Source of the DNA: Lineus longissimus
Taxonomy: Eukaryota > Nemertea > Pilidiophora > Heteronemertea > Lineidae
Direction of reading: 5' to 3'
DNA: 64,000 nucleotides
Assembly (NCBI RefSeq): GCF_910592395.1
Contig: NC_088316.1
Location: forward strand, 9,302,001-9,366,000
Shown here: positions 51,528 through 62,589 of the stretch, piece by piece
Position numbering within the stretch: the stretch's first letter is position 1
Layout of the letters: each line of letters begins with the position of its first letter
Made by a program: the position numbers and the translations under genes
Notes under the pieces: model-generated
Told to the model about the DNA's origin: nothing
The model's database searches: none
Seen by the model: only the letters and a program-made list of their open reading frames with translations

Positions 51528-54500
51528 TGTCATCAATTTGTCTGTTGTAATTGTACATCCATGCTGTTGTCATTCAGGAAAAATCTGCTTTATCTTTCAG
51601 CTAATACTTTCACTTCTCCAGTCAATCGGGTTTGATGAACATGTCAAGCTGTTGAATGGTGTAAACAATCATTAGCAAATAACGTCACGAATGAAAATAA
51701 GTTTGATTCCTTCCACTTGAAAAGTTCAACAGCACCACTTGCAAGAATTTGAATTTGGCATTGTGTTTTACACCCTTTAATAATTGACTGTCTGTTTGTT
51801 ATTTGTGTTCTTGTTTCAATGTTAGCGTTTCACTGTTAAAGAGTTTCAAGATGCAGAAGAGAGGATTAGTTATCTTTAATGTTAAGTTTCTTCTTTGCAT
51901 CATTTTGTCATTAAATTTGGGCAGTGGTGGTCTCATGAAAGGAGGGATGGGACGGCAGGATGGGCTATTGGACAAGTTTTCATAATCAGTATTCTAGAAC
52001 ACGTTTTGTAGCGATGGTGGCGATCCTAGTGTTCGGGCCTCTTCGGCTCAACTTCGGGTGTGGACGGAACCTAAATCCGGCTGCAACATTTTCTGACAAA
52101 AAATCAGAGGCAATTTAAACGTATTTTCCAGCCGTGCGACGGAAATAATCATTTTAACTATCGTTTTATTCAGTCAAAGATACATATAACAATAAATATC
52201 AGTCATTACTTCCGAGCACGCGTGATGTTTTTGATGAGTTACGTGCATTTATTCAACAAAATTACGTGAAAAAATTGCACATTTTCGGGCGACGACCGCT
52301 GTTCAAAGTCACGTAAACAGCAAACCTCAGGACTTTTTACACTTTTTTCTTAATGAAACTACTAATTAATGTTTCATCTAGAATAATATGTTCAGTTTAC
52401 ATGTCATTCAGAAAGATTTTGGCAAGTTTAGGATCGATTTCCGACTTCATATTTTTCACGCCTAAATGTACGCGATAATGAGCTCGTAATTATATGCAGT
52501 GACGTCATAGCGCAGAGAGAATTACGCGGATATGGGGGCGCGGCCAACTGACTGAGATAAATATTTACACACATTTCCGCACACCGGCCAGGCGTAAACT
52601 GATACGAAGATGACGCGAAACCAAGTTTGCGCTGTACAAACTTGCTAATATTTAGAAAACGGCTCGTGCAATCTTGACGAAACTTGGGCAAGCTATTCTA
52701 CTAGAATCCAATACAATAATTCCACAATTTAAACAGAGTCGCTTCGATAGAAGGAAATATGTAGACTTTTCCGCACACCGGGAGGATAAATTCTACGACG
52801 TGACGTCAGCCGTTGGCCTTTACAAAATGACGACGAAAACCACCTAAAGGTCGAAATAGATGCTAAATAATTCAGCAACTGGCTAATCCGTCGCGGAATT
52901 GAATATATTACAAGAGAGATATGGTATGCAAGATTGAGTAAACGAGATTTGACGAAAATTCAAAGAGTAGTTTTTAAGATATTTGAAGTTACGCGCGGTC
53001 TTTCAGGCCTTGCCATGACAACAGGCGAGGGGGTGTCCCGAAAACATCGCCAAAATACACCAACTTTCCCACAACCGAAATAATATTTTTAGATATGATG
53101 AAGTTCGTCAAATACTCGAATATCAATTTGTAAAGTAATAATAAATTCGTACGAGGCAATTTTAAATCATGACGTTTATCCGTGAAGTGGAGAAAGGAAG
53201 TGCGAGCGGCATCATGCACGCGCACAATGGCCGAATATAGCAGACGACAAGTAAAACAGTGAGGTCGACAATATTGCCAATTTTGACGAAAGTACTCGGA
53301 CTACACGGCTAAATCTGGTTCAGGCTATAGATCAATGCTATGACTATCGTAGTACAAACTTATAGCGGATTCTAACGAGGAAAATTCTGGCTATAAAGCT
53401 TTCCACGAAATGGAGAGATGCGTGATCGCACCACGAGGTCCAGACACCAGTCGACAGGCGGAATGACAGTGGTGACCAAACGATGTGAATTTTGACAATG
53501 GCGAATGAGTTTCAAAATTTGGTCAAGGATGCGGACAAATGTCTCAACCATCGTAATATGAATTTATAGGAAATTTCAACGAGCAAAAATCGAGATAAAG
53601 AAGGTACGAATCCAACTTGGTGCGAAACCCACAAAACCCATTTTGACAAGATGGCGGCGCCCATATATAAAGCGAGCGAACCGCTATAAAGTATTAATTT
53701 GAAGTCCCCAAGGATGTCAACTTGGAAGAGGAAGACAGGTAGTTCTGAGAACAGTGTCTCTAGGACTGTTTTAGGTAAAATATGGTTGATTTTAACGAGC
53801 GACTTTGTTAGATTCTAACCCGAAAATCTCGACTCCACTCACAAACGACAGTCAGTTTTACAAACAGCTGATTGTGTACAAAATGTACACTGTACATGAT
53901 ACATGTAGTACTATACGTGAAGATGAGTCACAGCGTCTCTGTGCTGCATTACACTCAAATTGTGCAGTGTCACTGCTAAAAACAAAACTGGCGGCAGATT
54001 TGAAAGACAAATTTATCAGTCCATGATAGAAGTCCAAAGTACACAGGATATTGAGGGAGATGCTTGACAAAATCTTAAACCTGTTAAACTCAAGTGGGTA
54101 CCAATCTGGTTGGGCAAATAGGGGATTTAAGATAAAATAAGTAGTATAACTTACTTTGAAAGAAAGGTGTCTTGAAAGAGGGGTATTCAAGATGGAGGGA
54201 AAGACAATGTGAAACTATGTATAAGATAGTTAAAGGGACACATAATTTTGAACAACTAAATTTTGATAGAAAATGTTACAGGTTGCTCCGATGAATTCTT
54301 CAAACAGTGGTTAAACTACAAAAGACTAACTCCCATAATTGAAAAAGAGTTAGATCATGTATTACCAATAAAGGAATTCAAGGATTACCCAGAACTATGT
54401 TTCTCTAGGTTTAACATGGGACCGATGTCTGAGGAAGAAAACAGACAAAAGAGTGCCACAGTGGACTGATTGTTGTGTTATAAGCTGCTCGATCTTTAGG

Positions 54501-54535
54501 AACTGAATTGACATCAGCATTCTACATGACTTCTA
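51528..54535. other. Intronic stretch, mostly unassigned repeats
   Basis: No gene recognised. Around 52500-52560 the sequence (GGGGGCGCGGCCAACTGACTGA) is the reverse complement of 41910-41940. From about 52700 to 53700 similar phrases recur (GACGAAA, AACGAGC, cgagataaag-like text), suggesting old tandem repeat DNA. A frame at 54263-54469 (plus) has exon-like composition (QWLNYKRLTPIIEKELDHVL) after a possible TTACAG acceptor, but matches nothing I know. Confidence 0.4.
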
Positions 54536-54613
54536 CTACTTAAAATCACTTATATCACCCATTTCTATGTTTTCAGATTCATCAATTGGGGGTTTACCTA
54601 CACCTTCAGCCAT
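54536..54613 (-). pseudogene. Second Polinton fragment: MAEG-type small gene
   Basis: ATG at 54613 (minus) reads MAEGVGKPPIDESENIEMGD and stops after SDFK. The same type of acidic MAEG start follows the conserved gene in the first Polinton block (26148). Here, too, it lies downstream of the homologous conserved gene (55830-56773) in the same orientation, with the ~300-bp-unit repeat inserted between. Confidence 0.5.
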
Positions 54614-54685
54614 TTAGATTAGCTAAAATACCACACCAAACTTACGACTCCACCCACTGTGGTGGCTAAAATAAATTTCATTTTT

Positions 54686-54736
54686 AGCTCACCTCTTAGC
54701 AGAGGTGAGCTTATCCCATACCGTGGCGTCCGTCGT

Positions 54737-54789
<53 letters not shown>

Positions 54790-55830
54790 CGTCGTCCGTT
54801 AGCAGGGTACGTTTCGTAACTGTTAGAGCTATTGAGTTGAAACTTGGTACACATGTACCCTTATGTAATGACACCTGGGAGACCAAGTTTCGGTCCGATT
54901 CGTTTCATGGTTTGGCCACCAGGGGGCCAAACGTTAAAAGTGAAAATATGCAATATCTCCCTTAATAGTAGTCGGGAAATTTTGAAAAAAATATGGTAGG
55001 TACTTCTAGCAAAGGTGCATCATATATCCTCCGGGTTTTTGATTTGACCTCCTTTTCAAGGTCACAGAGGTCAAATGGTGTAAATTAGCCGTTAGGATGT
55101 AATGATGGCACGTTTCTAAACTGCAATGACTATTGATACCAAATTTGGTACACATTTACCCCTTAGTCAGGTGATCTCAGGGACCGAAGTTTGGTCCAAT
55201 ATGATTCACCACTTGACCACCAGGGGGCAAAATCCAAAAACCTTAAAAATGTGATTATTCCTTAACTTCTTGCCCGATTGCCACCAATTTGATATCATGG
55301 GTACATCTAACCACCATACAGTATATGTCACACAGGTTTTTAATTTGACCTTCTTGTCAAGGTCACAGAGGTCATATGGCGTAAATTCGCCGTCAGGCCG
55401 TAAATATGGCACGTTTCTTAACTGCAATGACTATTGATCACAAATTAAGTACACATGTACCCCTTGGTCAGGTGATCTCAGGTACCGAAGTTTGGTGCGA
55501 TCTGATTTGCCGTTTGGCCTCCAGGGAGGGGGCCAAATCCTAAATTCTTCAAAATGCCATTATTCCTAGTAATGACTTGCCCGATTGGCACCAATTTTAT
55601 ATCATAGGTACCTCTAATTCTAACAACTATTCAATGTGTCACCCGGGTCTTCTTTGATTTGACGTACTTTTCAAGGTCACAGAGGTCGAATGTACTGTAA
55701 ATTGGCCATTTTGGGGAAATTGTAATTGCTTGGACCTACATCAAACCTAACACTACATGACACAAGACCATGCTCTTTATCCATCTTTCCTCCACATGAG
55801 GTGAGCACAATGGCCCTGGCCATTTCATTT
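54686..55830 (+). repeat. Dispersed repeat with ~300-bp units and CGT microsatellite
   Basis: Starts AGCTCACCTCTTAGCAGAGG (a short dyad), followed by a (CGT)n run, then about three ~300-bp units (CTGCAATGACTATTGAT recurs at about 55121 and 55421), and ends near GGTGAGCACAATGGCC. It is related in reverse to 6302-7530. It splits the second Polinton fragment, so it inserted after that fragment arrived. Confidence 0.7.
54731..54796 (+). repeat. (CGT)n microsatellite
   Basis: About 20 CGT/GTC trinucleotides with occasional CCGT. Long arginine runs predicted on both strands here are artefacts of the repeat. Confidence 0.95.
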
Positions 55831-56773
55831 CATGAGTAGTAGCATCATCATCTCCAAAACTATCTTTTTAATTTTCCCACTCAATGTTTTTACAGATGAA
55901 ATTTCAGAAGTTTCCTCGGGAGGAACGCCAGCCTCCGGTATCTTTTTATCCACTGTTTTCAATTTGTTAGTCTATACGGGTGGGCCTTTCATTAAAGGAG
56001 GAGCAGTATTCTTTTTGCCGTTGATGTCATTTTCCCAAACATTCATTTTTGGTGGTGCTATCAAAATATCCTTGTTGTAGTTCATGATGTTACCAATTTT
56101 TAGTATCATGTTGGAACCGATAATGTATAGGCCCGGAGCAATTACATAATCCAATCTAGAATTGGTTTTGGCAATTGCTTTTTGATACCTTTTAATTGAG
56201 GTAGGAATATCAACGTGTTTATTGATTGAGTCTTTTAATAGTTTGGTAAATTCTTTCTGTCATCAAATTCAATTCCTGTTGCTCCTGTAACGGGAGTTCT
56301 GGTGAGTGCTTGGGCACCAAGTATGCAGTACACGTATGTTCGGACAGAGTCATTCAGTCTCTCTATACCAGGATTCGAGAAACCTGCTGACTTGAGTATC
56401 ATGAATTGTTAATACTTCTGTTCTGTTTGATAACCTCAAAAGCATTTTTATGCTTACTAACATGCCACTTGATGAAAGCATTAGGGTATTTGAAGGTAGA
56501 CATTCCAGCATCCCAGTCCGCATTAAACATTAGGGACATTTTATTTTCGTGAACCTGCATCAGGAAGAAATATATTTTTGAGTCCTTTATGTAATAGCCC
56601 GGATTTGTGATATTGGGATTATAGTCTGGAACACTCCAGGAGGTGTATCAGGAAAAAAACCCGAAAAAATCATACTCGTCTTTTAACCCAAACTCGCTTA
56701 GCAGCTCTCCTAGCTTTCCACGGTTAATACTATTATTCGTTTCATTAAAATTGGTTTCGCCCAGACTAGGCAT
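55831..56773 (-). pseudogene. Second Polinton fragment: conserved unassigned gene, broken
   Basis: From ATG 56773 (minus): MPSLGETNFNETNNSINRGK, then after a stop PDYNPNITNPGYYIKDSK, DWDAGMSTFKYPNAF and HKNAFEVIKQN. Further frames give RTYVYCILGAQALTRTPVTG, IAPGLYIIGSNMILKIGNIM and a C-terminal KKIPEAGVPPEETSE. It aligns by eye with 25668-26115 but keeps about 140 more residues of the C-terminal part. At least two stops and two frameshifts. The two copies differ clearly in sequence, so they come from different Polinton lineages rather than a recent duplication. Confidence 0.6.
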
Positions 56774-56801
56774 CTGTAAGTTTTTTATAATATTACAGAC
56801 C

Positions 56802-58214
56802 AGGAGCCTATTTCATAAAACTTTTTAACATACTTCCTTCAAGGTACCATAAAGGAAGGATATAACGTCTATTTAAAGCTGCGTATTAAAAGCGTTTCAT
56901 AACTCGTTTTTACTCTGCCATTACATTAAATTTAACAGGCCTGCCATTAATAAATGATTGTATGGTGTACCTCATTGGTGAAAAAAAAGCAAACTCGAAC
57001 GCAGAATGATTTATTGTGTTGAGATTCGTCATACATGATCGGGCCGTGGCAAAATGTATCAATTTCAGTGTCTTTGGTTCCTATACACTATATGAATGCC
57101 CTTTCGACATACGAAACTTCCTTTCCATGCATTAACTCTGTGTCTTGAGGAGGAAAGTCATCATCCCCTGCGTCATCATCAGAGGTCTCGTCATCATCGT
57201 CATCGTCATCTAAATCCTCCACTAAGGGCAATCTATCCCGGACAGCAATGTTGTGGAGCAGGCAGCAGGACTGAATAATAATGCTTGCCTTTTGTGGTGT
57301 GTATTGAATCTCCTTGCGGAGGCATCTGAACCGTTGCTTTAGGACACCGTTGCAACGTTTTATGATGCATCTGGCTCTTATTTGCATCCGCTGGAATGCC
57401 CCTTCCTGTCTGGTTTGGGCATTGGCAAGAGGTGTCAAAAGCCACCTCTTGCAAGGATACCCCGAGTCTCCCAACATCCAACCATTCGGTGGATTGTTTT
57501 CAAATGCCTGGCCAAGGGCTGAACTGTGGAGAACGAAGGCGTCATGAGACCCTCCCGGAAAACGTGCCACACAGTTATTTATGATCATATCCCAATCACA
57601 ATCTAGCATGACATTGATGCTGTGGTATCCTTTCCGATTGATATACACGTTTTCGTTGATGTGAGGCTTGCGTATACGACAATGGGTCCCATCGATCGAT
57701 TCAATTACTCTTGGAAAACCCGTGTTATCAAAAAATTTGGTTTTGACCTTCTGGAGGTCCCTCGTGAAGTGAACGTGTTGGTCAATGCGTGCTGCAAACG
57801 CGGATGACACAGCGCCAATACACTTCGATGTTGTCGCAATGCTCACATGGTTAATATCACCGATACTAGATTGTTCATACCCGGTTGCGAAATATCGTAA
57901 TGCTATACACACTTGAAATGATACTGGGAGGGCGTCATTTCTCTGAGCAGGATGCTCCAACTCCTCCGACAGCTGACGACAAAAATCGAAACATATGTTC
58001 TTCGCGGCTAAAGGAACTCTAGACTACCTTCAGGTTTAAAGGAACCGAATAAAATAAAGACAGGATAAAACTACTACCTGAAACACTCTTAATGGTAACA
58101 TTAACCTAGATATTTTAAAGACACGTTTATGAAACGCGTTCTTCCTTTAAGGAGTGACTTTATCCTAGCATTAGGGCTAAAGGCACTTTATTAGGCTTTA
58201 TGAAACAGGTCCCT
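56802..58214 (-). mobile_element. PIF/Harbinger element with mutated transposase
   Basis: Left end AGGAGCCTATTTCATAAAA; right end in reverse AGGGACCTGTTTCATAAAG. Subterminal blocks (CTTCCTT..AAGG, AAAGTGCC) are also inverted. Length about 1.41 kb. It contains one transposase frame and lacks the Myb-like gene. No clear 3-bp target duplication was identified. Confidence 0.75.
57088..57960 (-). pseudogene. HARBI1-like DDE transposase, N-terminus lost, E to K
   Basis: 290 codons, open, continuing upstream without ATG into FDFCRQLSEELEHP, so the N-terminal ~70 residues are missing. Motifs: LRYFATGYEQSSIGD, VIESIDGTHCRI (first D), RFPGGSHDAFVL, GDSGYPCKRWLLTP (second D) and CIIKRCNGVLKQRFRCL. In the last block a Glu is expected where Lys stands (I-E-R usual, I-K-R here), so the catalytic triad is broken. 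An unusual poly-Asp stretch (DLDDDDDDDETSDDDAGDDD) is near the C-terminus. The open frame therefore does not mean activity. Confidence 0.8.
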
Positions 58215-58932
58215 GATAATATGTATGAAATCTATAAAACGATCTGATCATCGGAGTTTTGTGGTTCAAGTGTTCGTTGACTGAAACCCTACAGCCGGCT
58301 GTTGCAAACCATACTGCCATGGTTAATTGATTCCGGTAAAATGAGAGTGGGTTTTCTTTCCAGTCGCAAACAGTCTGCTCTATTTTTCGAATGTAAAAAT
58401 CCCGGAGTTATATTACTTTCTTTGATTTTGAAAAGGCTATCATCACTCACATAGACAGAAATTTTTTAAAAAGTCATTGTCAATGGTCTTCCGATTTTTT
58501 TCTGCCAGTGGGTAATACATCATTTATTAAAGCGAAATAGGGAGGCGCAGATGGCGTTGGAGTGCCAGCGCCAACTGGAACGACTTCCCATTGATAATAA
58601 TGGTTGTACACGTAATTTACTGTGACTTTAGTTTTTCTAGCATTTCTGTTTGTGCTAGTTTTTTGCCTTGCACTAAAAAAGTTTGTTTCAGGGTTTCCAC
58701 ATCAACACTAGATTCAGAAGCTTTGTTTTTTTGGATGGCATTTTTCATCCTTTTCTGTTGCGTATTGATGATTGCCGGTCACAATCATGTGTCTGCGGCT
58801 AGCAAGAGTGGGTCGCGACCCAACCGGAATGAAGTGGTTGTTATTGTAAGATATAACCACGAGTCGGCGAATAAAGCTTCATCTCCAAAGTTAAATTGTC
58901 CGAGTTATAGCCACCGCAAGACCCACGAAACA
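58215..58932 (+). repeat. Flank and probable 5' LTR end of second Gypsy element
   Basis: The LTR is inferred to end at CGAAACA (58932), because a primer-binding site follows at once. Its start was not found, since no second LTR copy is present in the window for comparison. A direct comparison with other copies in the genome would define it. Confidence 0.45.
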
Positions 58933-58945
58933 TGGTGGCAGCGGT
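58933..58945 (+). other. Gypsy primer-binding site, tRNA-Leu type
   Basis: TGGTGGCAGCGGT is complementary over 13 bases to the 3' end of animal tRNA-Leu (AAG/UAG isoacceptors) as I know it. Confidence 0.65.
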
Positions 58946-59090
58946 ATTAAAGAGTATACTATAATTGTTTCCCGTCGGTCTGATAACCTCCGTCGGTGCT
59001 GTAACGTGTTGAACTGATGGTATAAATCTGTCCCGTTCTAGGCAGTGTCTCAACCCTGTGCGTGTACATCTTTGACACTCTAAAACGAGC

Positions 59091-60227
59091 ATGGCCGATG
59101 CAGGTCCAGTAGCTCCAGCAGCTCCAATGGCTGGGGCTGTTTCTCGTCCTGTGCAGGGCATTAGACCACCACAGCCAGCTGATTTATCTGCTGTGGGGAG
59201 CATTGCTGAGCATTGGCGTATATTCAAGCAGAAATGGAGCAATGAGGAACCGGCGCGATTTATCCGCCGCGTGGCGCTGCAATCGATCATACCAAAACTC
59301 CATTTCCAATGCATTATCATGTTATTTCTGAGCCCGAAAATGATCGCTTATTTTCGACCGATTTCGGCGACGTTTGCATCTTCCTGTTTTAAATCTATAG
59401 AGCTATCAGTTTCTTAAGATAATTTTGCGGAAAATATGCGCGATGCCAGTTATTGGGCACGTTTTCTGTTGTTGAAATCCTGTGCAAAAATGTACGCAAT
59501 GGTTTTCCGTGATTGACCTCATGCGACGTCAACAGACCAGAAAATGACGTCATGGCGTCAGAAGGTACGATCGATTGTGGCGCCGCCACTGGCATTTATC
59601 TTAACGCCGGTTCCTCATTAAACCGTCATCACTAATCTCCGCGGCCATGATCGTGCTTACCAGGTGGCTCTCCTGCTTCACACTCTCGGGGATGCAGAAC
59701 TTCACATCTGCAATGGATATCGTTTCTACACTCCGGATGATACTCGAACTGTTGCTGAAATTCTCGACAAGTTTGACGGCTACGCTTTAGGGGAGGTCAA
59801 TGAAACATATGAGCGTTATTTGTTTAATAAACGTAACCAACAGACCAATGAAACTTTTGAAGCTTTCATGGCTGCAATAAGAGCTCTGATCAAGATTTGC
59901 AATCACCATGCTGACTCTGTTAACTCGATTCTCAGGGACATGATTGTCCTGGGCATCAATGATAAAGAGACTCAAAAACTACTTCTGAGGGAATGCAACC
60001 TCACGCTTGAGGGTTGTGTTAACATCTGTAAAGCTGCAGAGAATGCTAACACTCAAGGCAAAGCGCTGTCTGCATATGGTGATGCTGCTGTCAGTGTCGA
60101 ACGCGTTAAAGATGGACGTAGGCCAAGAAGGCCCGGTGCAAAGCCTAGCGCTACTACTGATAGTTCTGATTATTCTGCCAAGAACCGCGGTGATACTCCG
60201 GCCAAGGACTGTAAGTTCTGTGGGTAA
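59091..60227 (+). pseudogene. gag: Second Gypsy Gag, split by a small TIR insertion
   Basis: MADAGPVAPAAPMAGAVSRP starts Gag and reads to EHWRIFKQKWSN, where a ~380-bp insertion begins. It resumes VITNLRGHDRAYQVALLLHT, then LFNKRNQQTNETFEAFMAAI, DMIVLGINDKETQ and a basic tail into a zinc-knuckle region (DCKFCG). Frameshifts in the knuckle region break the link to Pol. The stop after CKFCG is one of these. Gag would form the particle that packages the element RNA. Confidence 0.75.
59241..59620. mobile_element. ~380-bp TIR element in Gag of second Gypsy
   Basis: The ends AATGAGGAACCGGCG and the exact reverse complement bound it. Imperfect pairing extends about 50 bp (TGGCGC..CAATCGATC). No target duplication is evident. 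It has no coding sequence and interrupts Gag cleanly. Confidence 0.65.
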
Positions 60228-61990
60228 AGCCATCCGATGATCAAAGAAAGTGCCCTGCCTGCGGAAAGACTTGTGACAACTGTGGGGGTAAAAAAGACCA
60301 GGTCAAGCTGTCGAGGAAGAAATTAATCATGTGGAACGGTGCGGAAGTAAAACCAAAAGGGGAAGAGACTCTTTCCCTAAAGAACATCCGTACTGGAGAG
60401 GTACAACCTGTCAAGTTCGTAGTTGTGCCCAATAACCCGTCTTGCCTCATTGGTCTTAGTACGATGCAAAAGATGGGACTGATTACTGTGAATAAGGATC
60501 GTCTCGTCGCAAAGTGAAAACTGAGACTAAAGCAAAACTCGATGACCTTGGGGAGGCACATCTTCATGTGAATCATGACGTTAAACCTCGTGTTCTACCA
60601 TGCAAGAATCTGCCAATTGCGCTGAAGGGGATGTGAAAAGTGAGTTAGATCATCAGGTGGATCTGGACGTCCTAGAACCTGTGTCAGAACCAACCAAGTG
60701 GGTAAGCCAAATGGCAGTCGTGCGTATATCAATCGGTCGGCTAAGAAATCTGCTTGGACCCGCAGCCGCTCAACGAAACACTCATGAGGGAGCACTACAA
60801 ACTCCCTACACTTGACGTTCTGCCCATGCTCAGTGAGGCAAAAGTGTCAGTGAGGCAAAAATAAAGTCGATGTGAAAAATGCTTTCTGACACGTACGGTT
60901 AGATACTGAATCCAGCTTGCTGACTACTATGATCACACAATTTGGTAGATATAGATCGCGTCGCCTACCATTTGGATTGAAGGTCAGCAGTGAGATTTTT
61001 CAGAAGAGATTTACGGAAGCTCTAAGTGGACTCGAGGATGATTTCACGATAGCTGACGGCATCAATGTCGCCGGATGTGGAGCATAAAAATATGAGGCCC
61101 TCAAGGACAATGACGTAAAGCTGGAACAGCTGTACAGGCGTTGTGATGAGAGGCATATTGTACTGAATGAGGAGAAAAAGGAAATCGGTAAAACGGAAAT
61201 GATTTTCCATGGGCATTGCTTCACGGATAGCGGAGTGAAGCCTGATGAGAGCAAGATTGAGGCAATCGGAAAGATGCCGGCTCCAACTGACGTAGCTGAT
61301 GTGAAGCGATTTTGTGGAATGGTGCAGTATATGTCACGATTCCAGCCCAACCTTTCCAATGATTTGGGTCCTATTTGAGCTCTAACCAAGAAAGAGACTC
61401 AATGGCATTGGTCGACCGCCTGTGACCAAGCTTTCGAAACTGTGAAACAACCACTGACTGTTGCTCCAGTATTGGCCTATTTTGTTGCCAAGAAAAAAGT
61501 TAAGATTCAGACGGATGGTAGTAAGGATGGTATTGGCGCAGTTTTGCTGCAAGATGGCCGCCCAGTGGAATACGCAACGGGATCTCTTTCGAATGCTCAG
61601 ATATCTTGGGCGCAAATAAAGAAAGAACTGTTGTCAGTTTGTTTGAGCTTGAGCGTTTTGATCAATATCCCAATGGGACTAAAGTCATTTGTTAAAAACG
61701 ATCGCAAACCTTTGGCTGCAATCTTAAAAAAGCCGCTAAGTCAAGCGCCAAAGCGTCTACCAGCATTACTGATGCGTCTGCATAGGTATGATGTGGAGTT
61801 TCATTTCCTCAAAGGAACGGATACGCTTAACCGTGCCTTCATTGACTCTGGTACTCAGGATGAGAGGCCTAGGGTAATGAACTTCGATTTAAGCGATTAT
61901 CCGGCACGTTATCCAAGATTGGCCCAAATGGTGAAATCAAGTTCCTCAGAAATGGCAGATTTCATGCTGTGCTGTCTATCCACCGAATAG
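60228..61990 (+). pseudogene. pol: Second Gypsy pol, heavily decayed
   Basis: Pieces in order: zinc knuckle CPACGKTCDNCG; KLSRKKLIMWNGAEVKPKGE with VVPNNPSCLIGLSTMQKM (distal protease; the DTG segment appears deleted); REHYKLPTLDVLPML and RRLPFGLKVSSEIFQKR (RT); IADGINVAG where YADD-like DD is expected (D to G); FCGMVQYMSRFQPNLSNDL (connection); IQTDGSKDGIGAVLL (RNase H) to 61990. Integrase and the 3' LTR are missing. Many stops and shifts. Clearly older than the Gypsy at 43420. Confidence 0.75.
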
Positions 61991-62466
61991 ACTCACCGGA
62001 AACTGTCCGCTGGACAGTCTGTCTATCCCTAAAATATATTGTCTATTCCAAGATAGACTAACGGCACTGGACGGGTAATTGTCCCCCGACTGTTTATCTA
62101 TCCTCGTGATAGAGGGTATAACAAGACAAATATACATACAGAGAAAAGTCTTCTGAACCACCACCTCATTCCGAAACCATATAACAACGCCTAATCACCC
62201 ATGTTCGCAGAAAAAACAGAACAGAAACAGTATAATACGCTTGCACTAACGGCAGCTCATTAGTTCTTTCCTCGAGAAATAGCTATAGGCCGACACCAAC
62301 CTTTCCTAGCGGCTTGAAGAACAGCATTGGTTGTCACGGAGTCAAGTGCACGCGTGACGTCATACCACTTAAATAAACAATATCAAACGATATACGATAG
62401 GTCAAAACAAGACTTTCCAAAACAAAAAAACAACATTTGAAGTAATATGCTTTTGTTAATACTTAC
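61991..62466. other. 5' part of the giant intron (minus strand) with short inverted repeats
   Basis: Near 61975-62120 repeated GACTGTCTATC, TGTCTATTCC and ATAGACTA words form short dyads. The intron donor GTAAGT is at 62466-62461 on the minus strand. Nothing else was recognised. Confidence 0.5.
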
Positions 62467-62589
62467 CTCTTCAGTAAAGTTAAGGACTTGTCTTTGCATA
62501 GGATCAACAATGGCCCACAGTGATATGATGAAGATGTCTACGATCAGTAAGGCACCGACGATGAAGAGGAGCTGCTTATCTTTAAGGAG
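62467..62589 (-). CDS. GABBR2-like: GABA-B receptor (GABBR2-like) exon: TM4
   Basis: A 123-bp exon of 41 codons, phase 0 at both ends. Acceptor TTCTTTTCAG precedes 62589 and donor GTAAGT follows 62467. It encodes LLKDKQLLFIVGALL and IVDIFIISLWAIVDPMQRQ, then VLNFTEE. K(I/L)KDxxLL, the TM4 hydrophobic run, and the WxxVDPxxR block at its end are characteristic of GABA-B receptors. The next exon in transcript order is 13016-13351. The exons for the Venus-flytrap domain and TM1-TM3 should lie to the right, beyond the window. Confidence 0.9.

Larger units (their letters stand above)
13352..62466 (-). other. Giant intron (~49.1 kb) of the GABBR2-like gene
   Basis: The donor GTAAGT at 62466-62461 and the acceptor TTTTCCAG at 13359-13352 define it on the minus strand. 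The flanking exons end and begin at codon boundaries and join TM4 to the second extracellular loop in the expected order, so nothing seems to be missing between them. The intron is made up largely of the transposable elements listed separately. That it is one intron is an inference from exon order and phase. A transcript would confirm it. Confidence 0.75.

Noticed and set aside
54263-54469. Exon of an unknown host gene
   Set aside because: The frame looks coding and has a possible acceptor, but it has no recognisable family, no matching second exon and lies in repeat-rich intron. Kept only as a note.
54705-54965. Arginine-rich ORFs on both strands
   Set aside because: Pure product of the (CGT)n microsatellite. 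No domain on either side.
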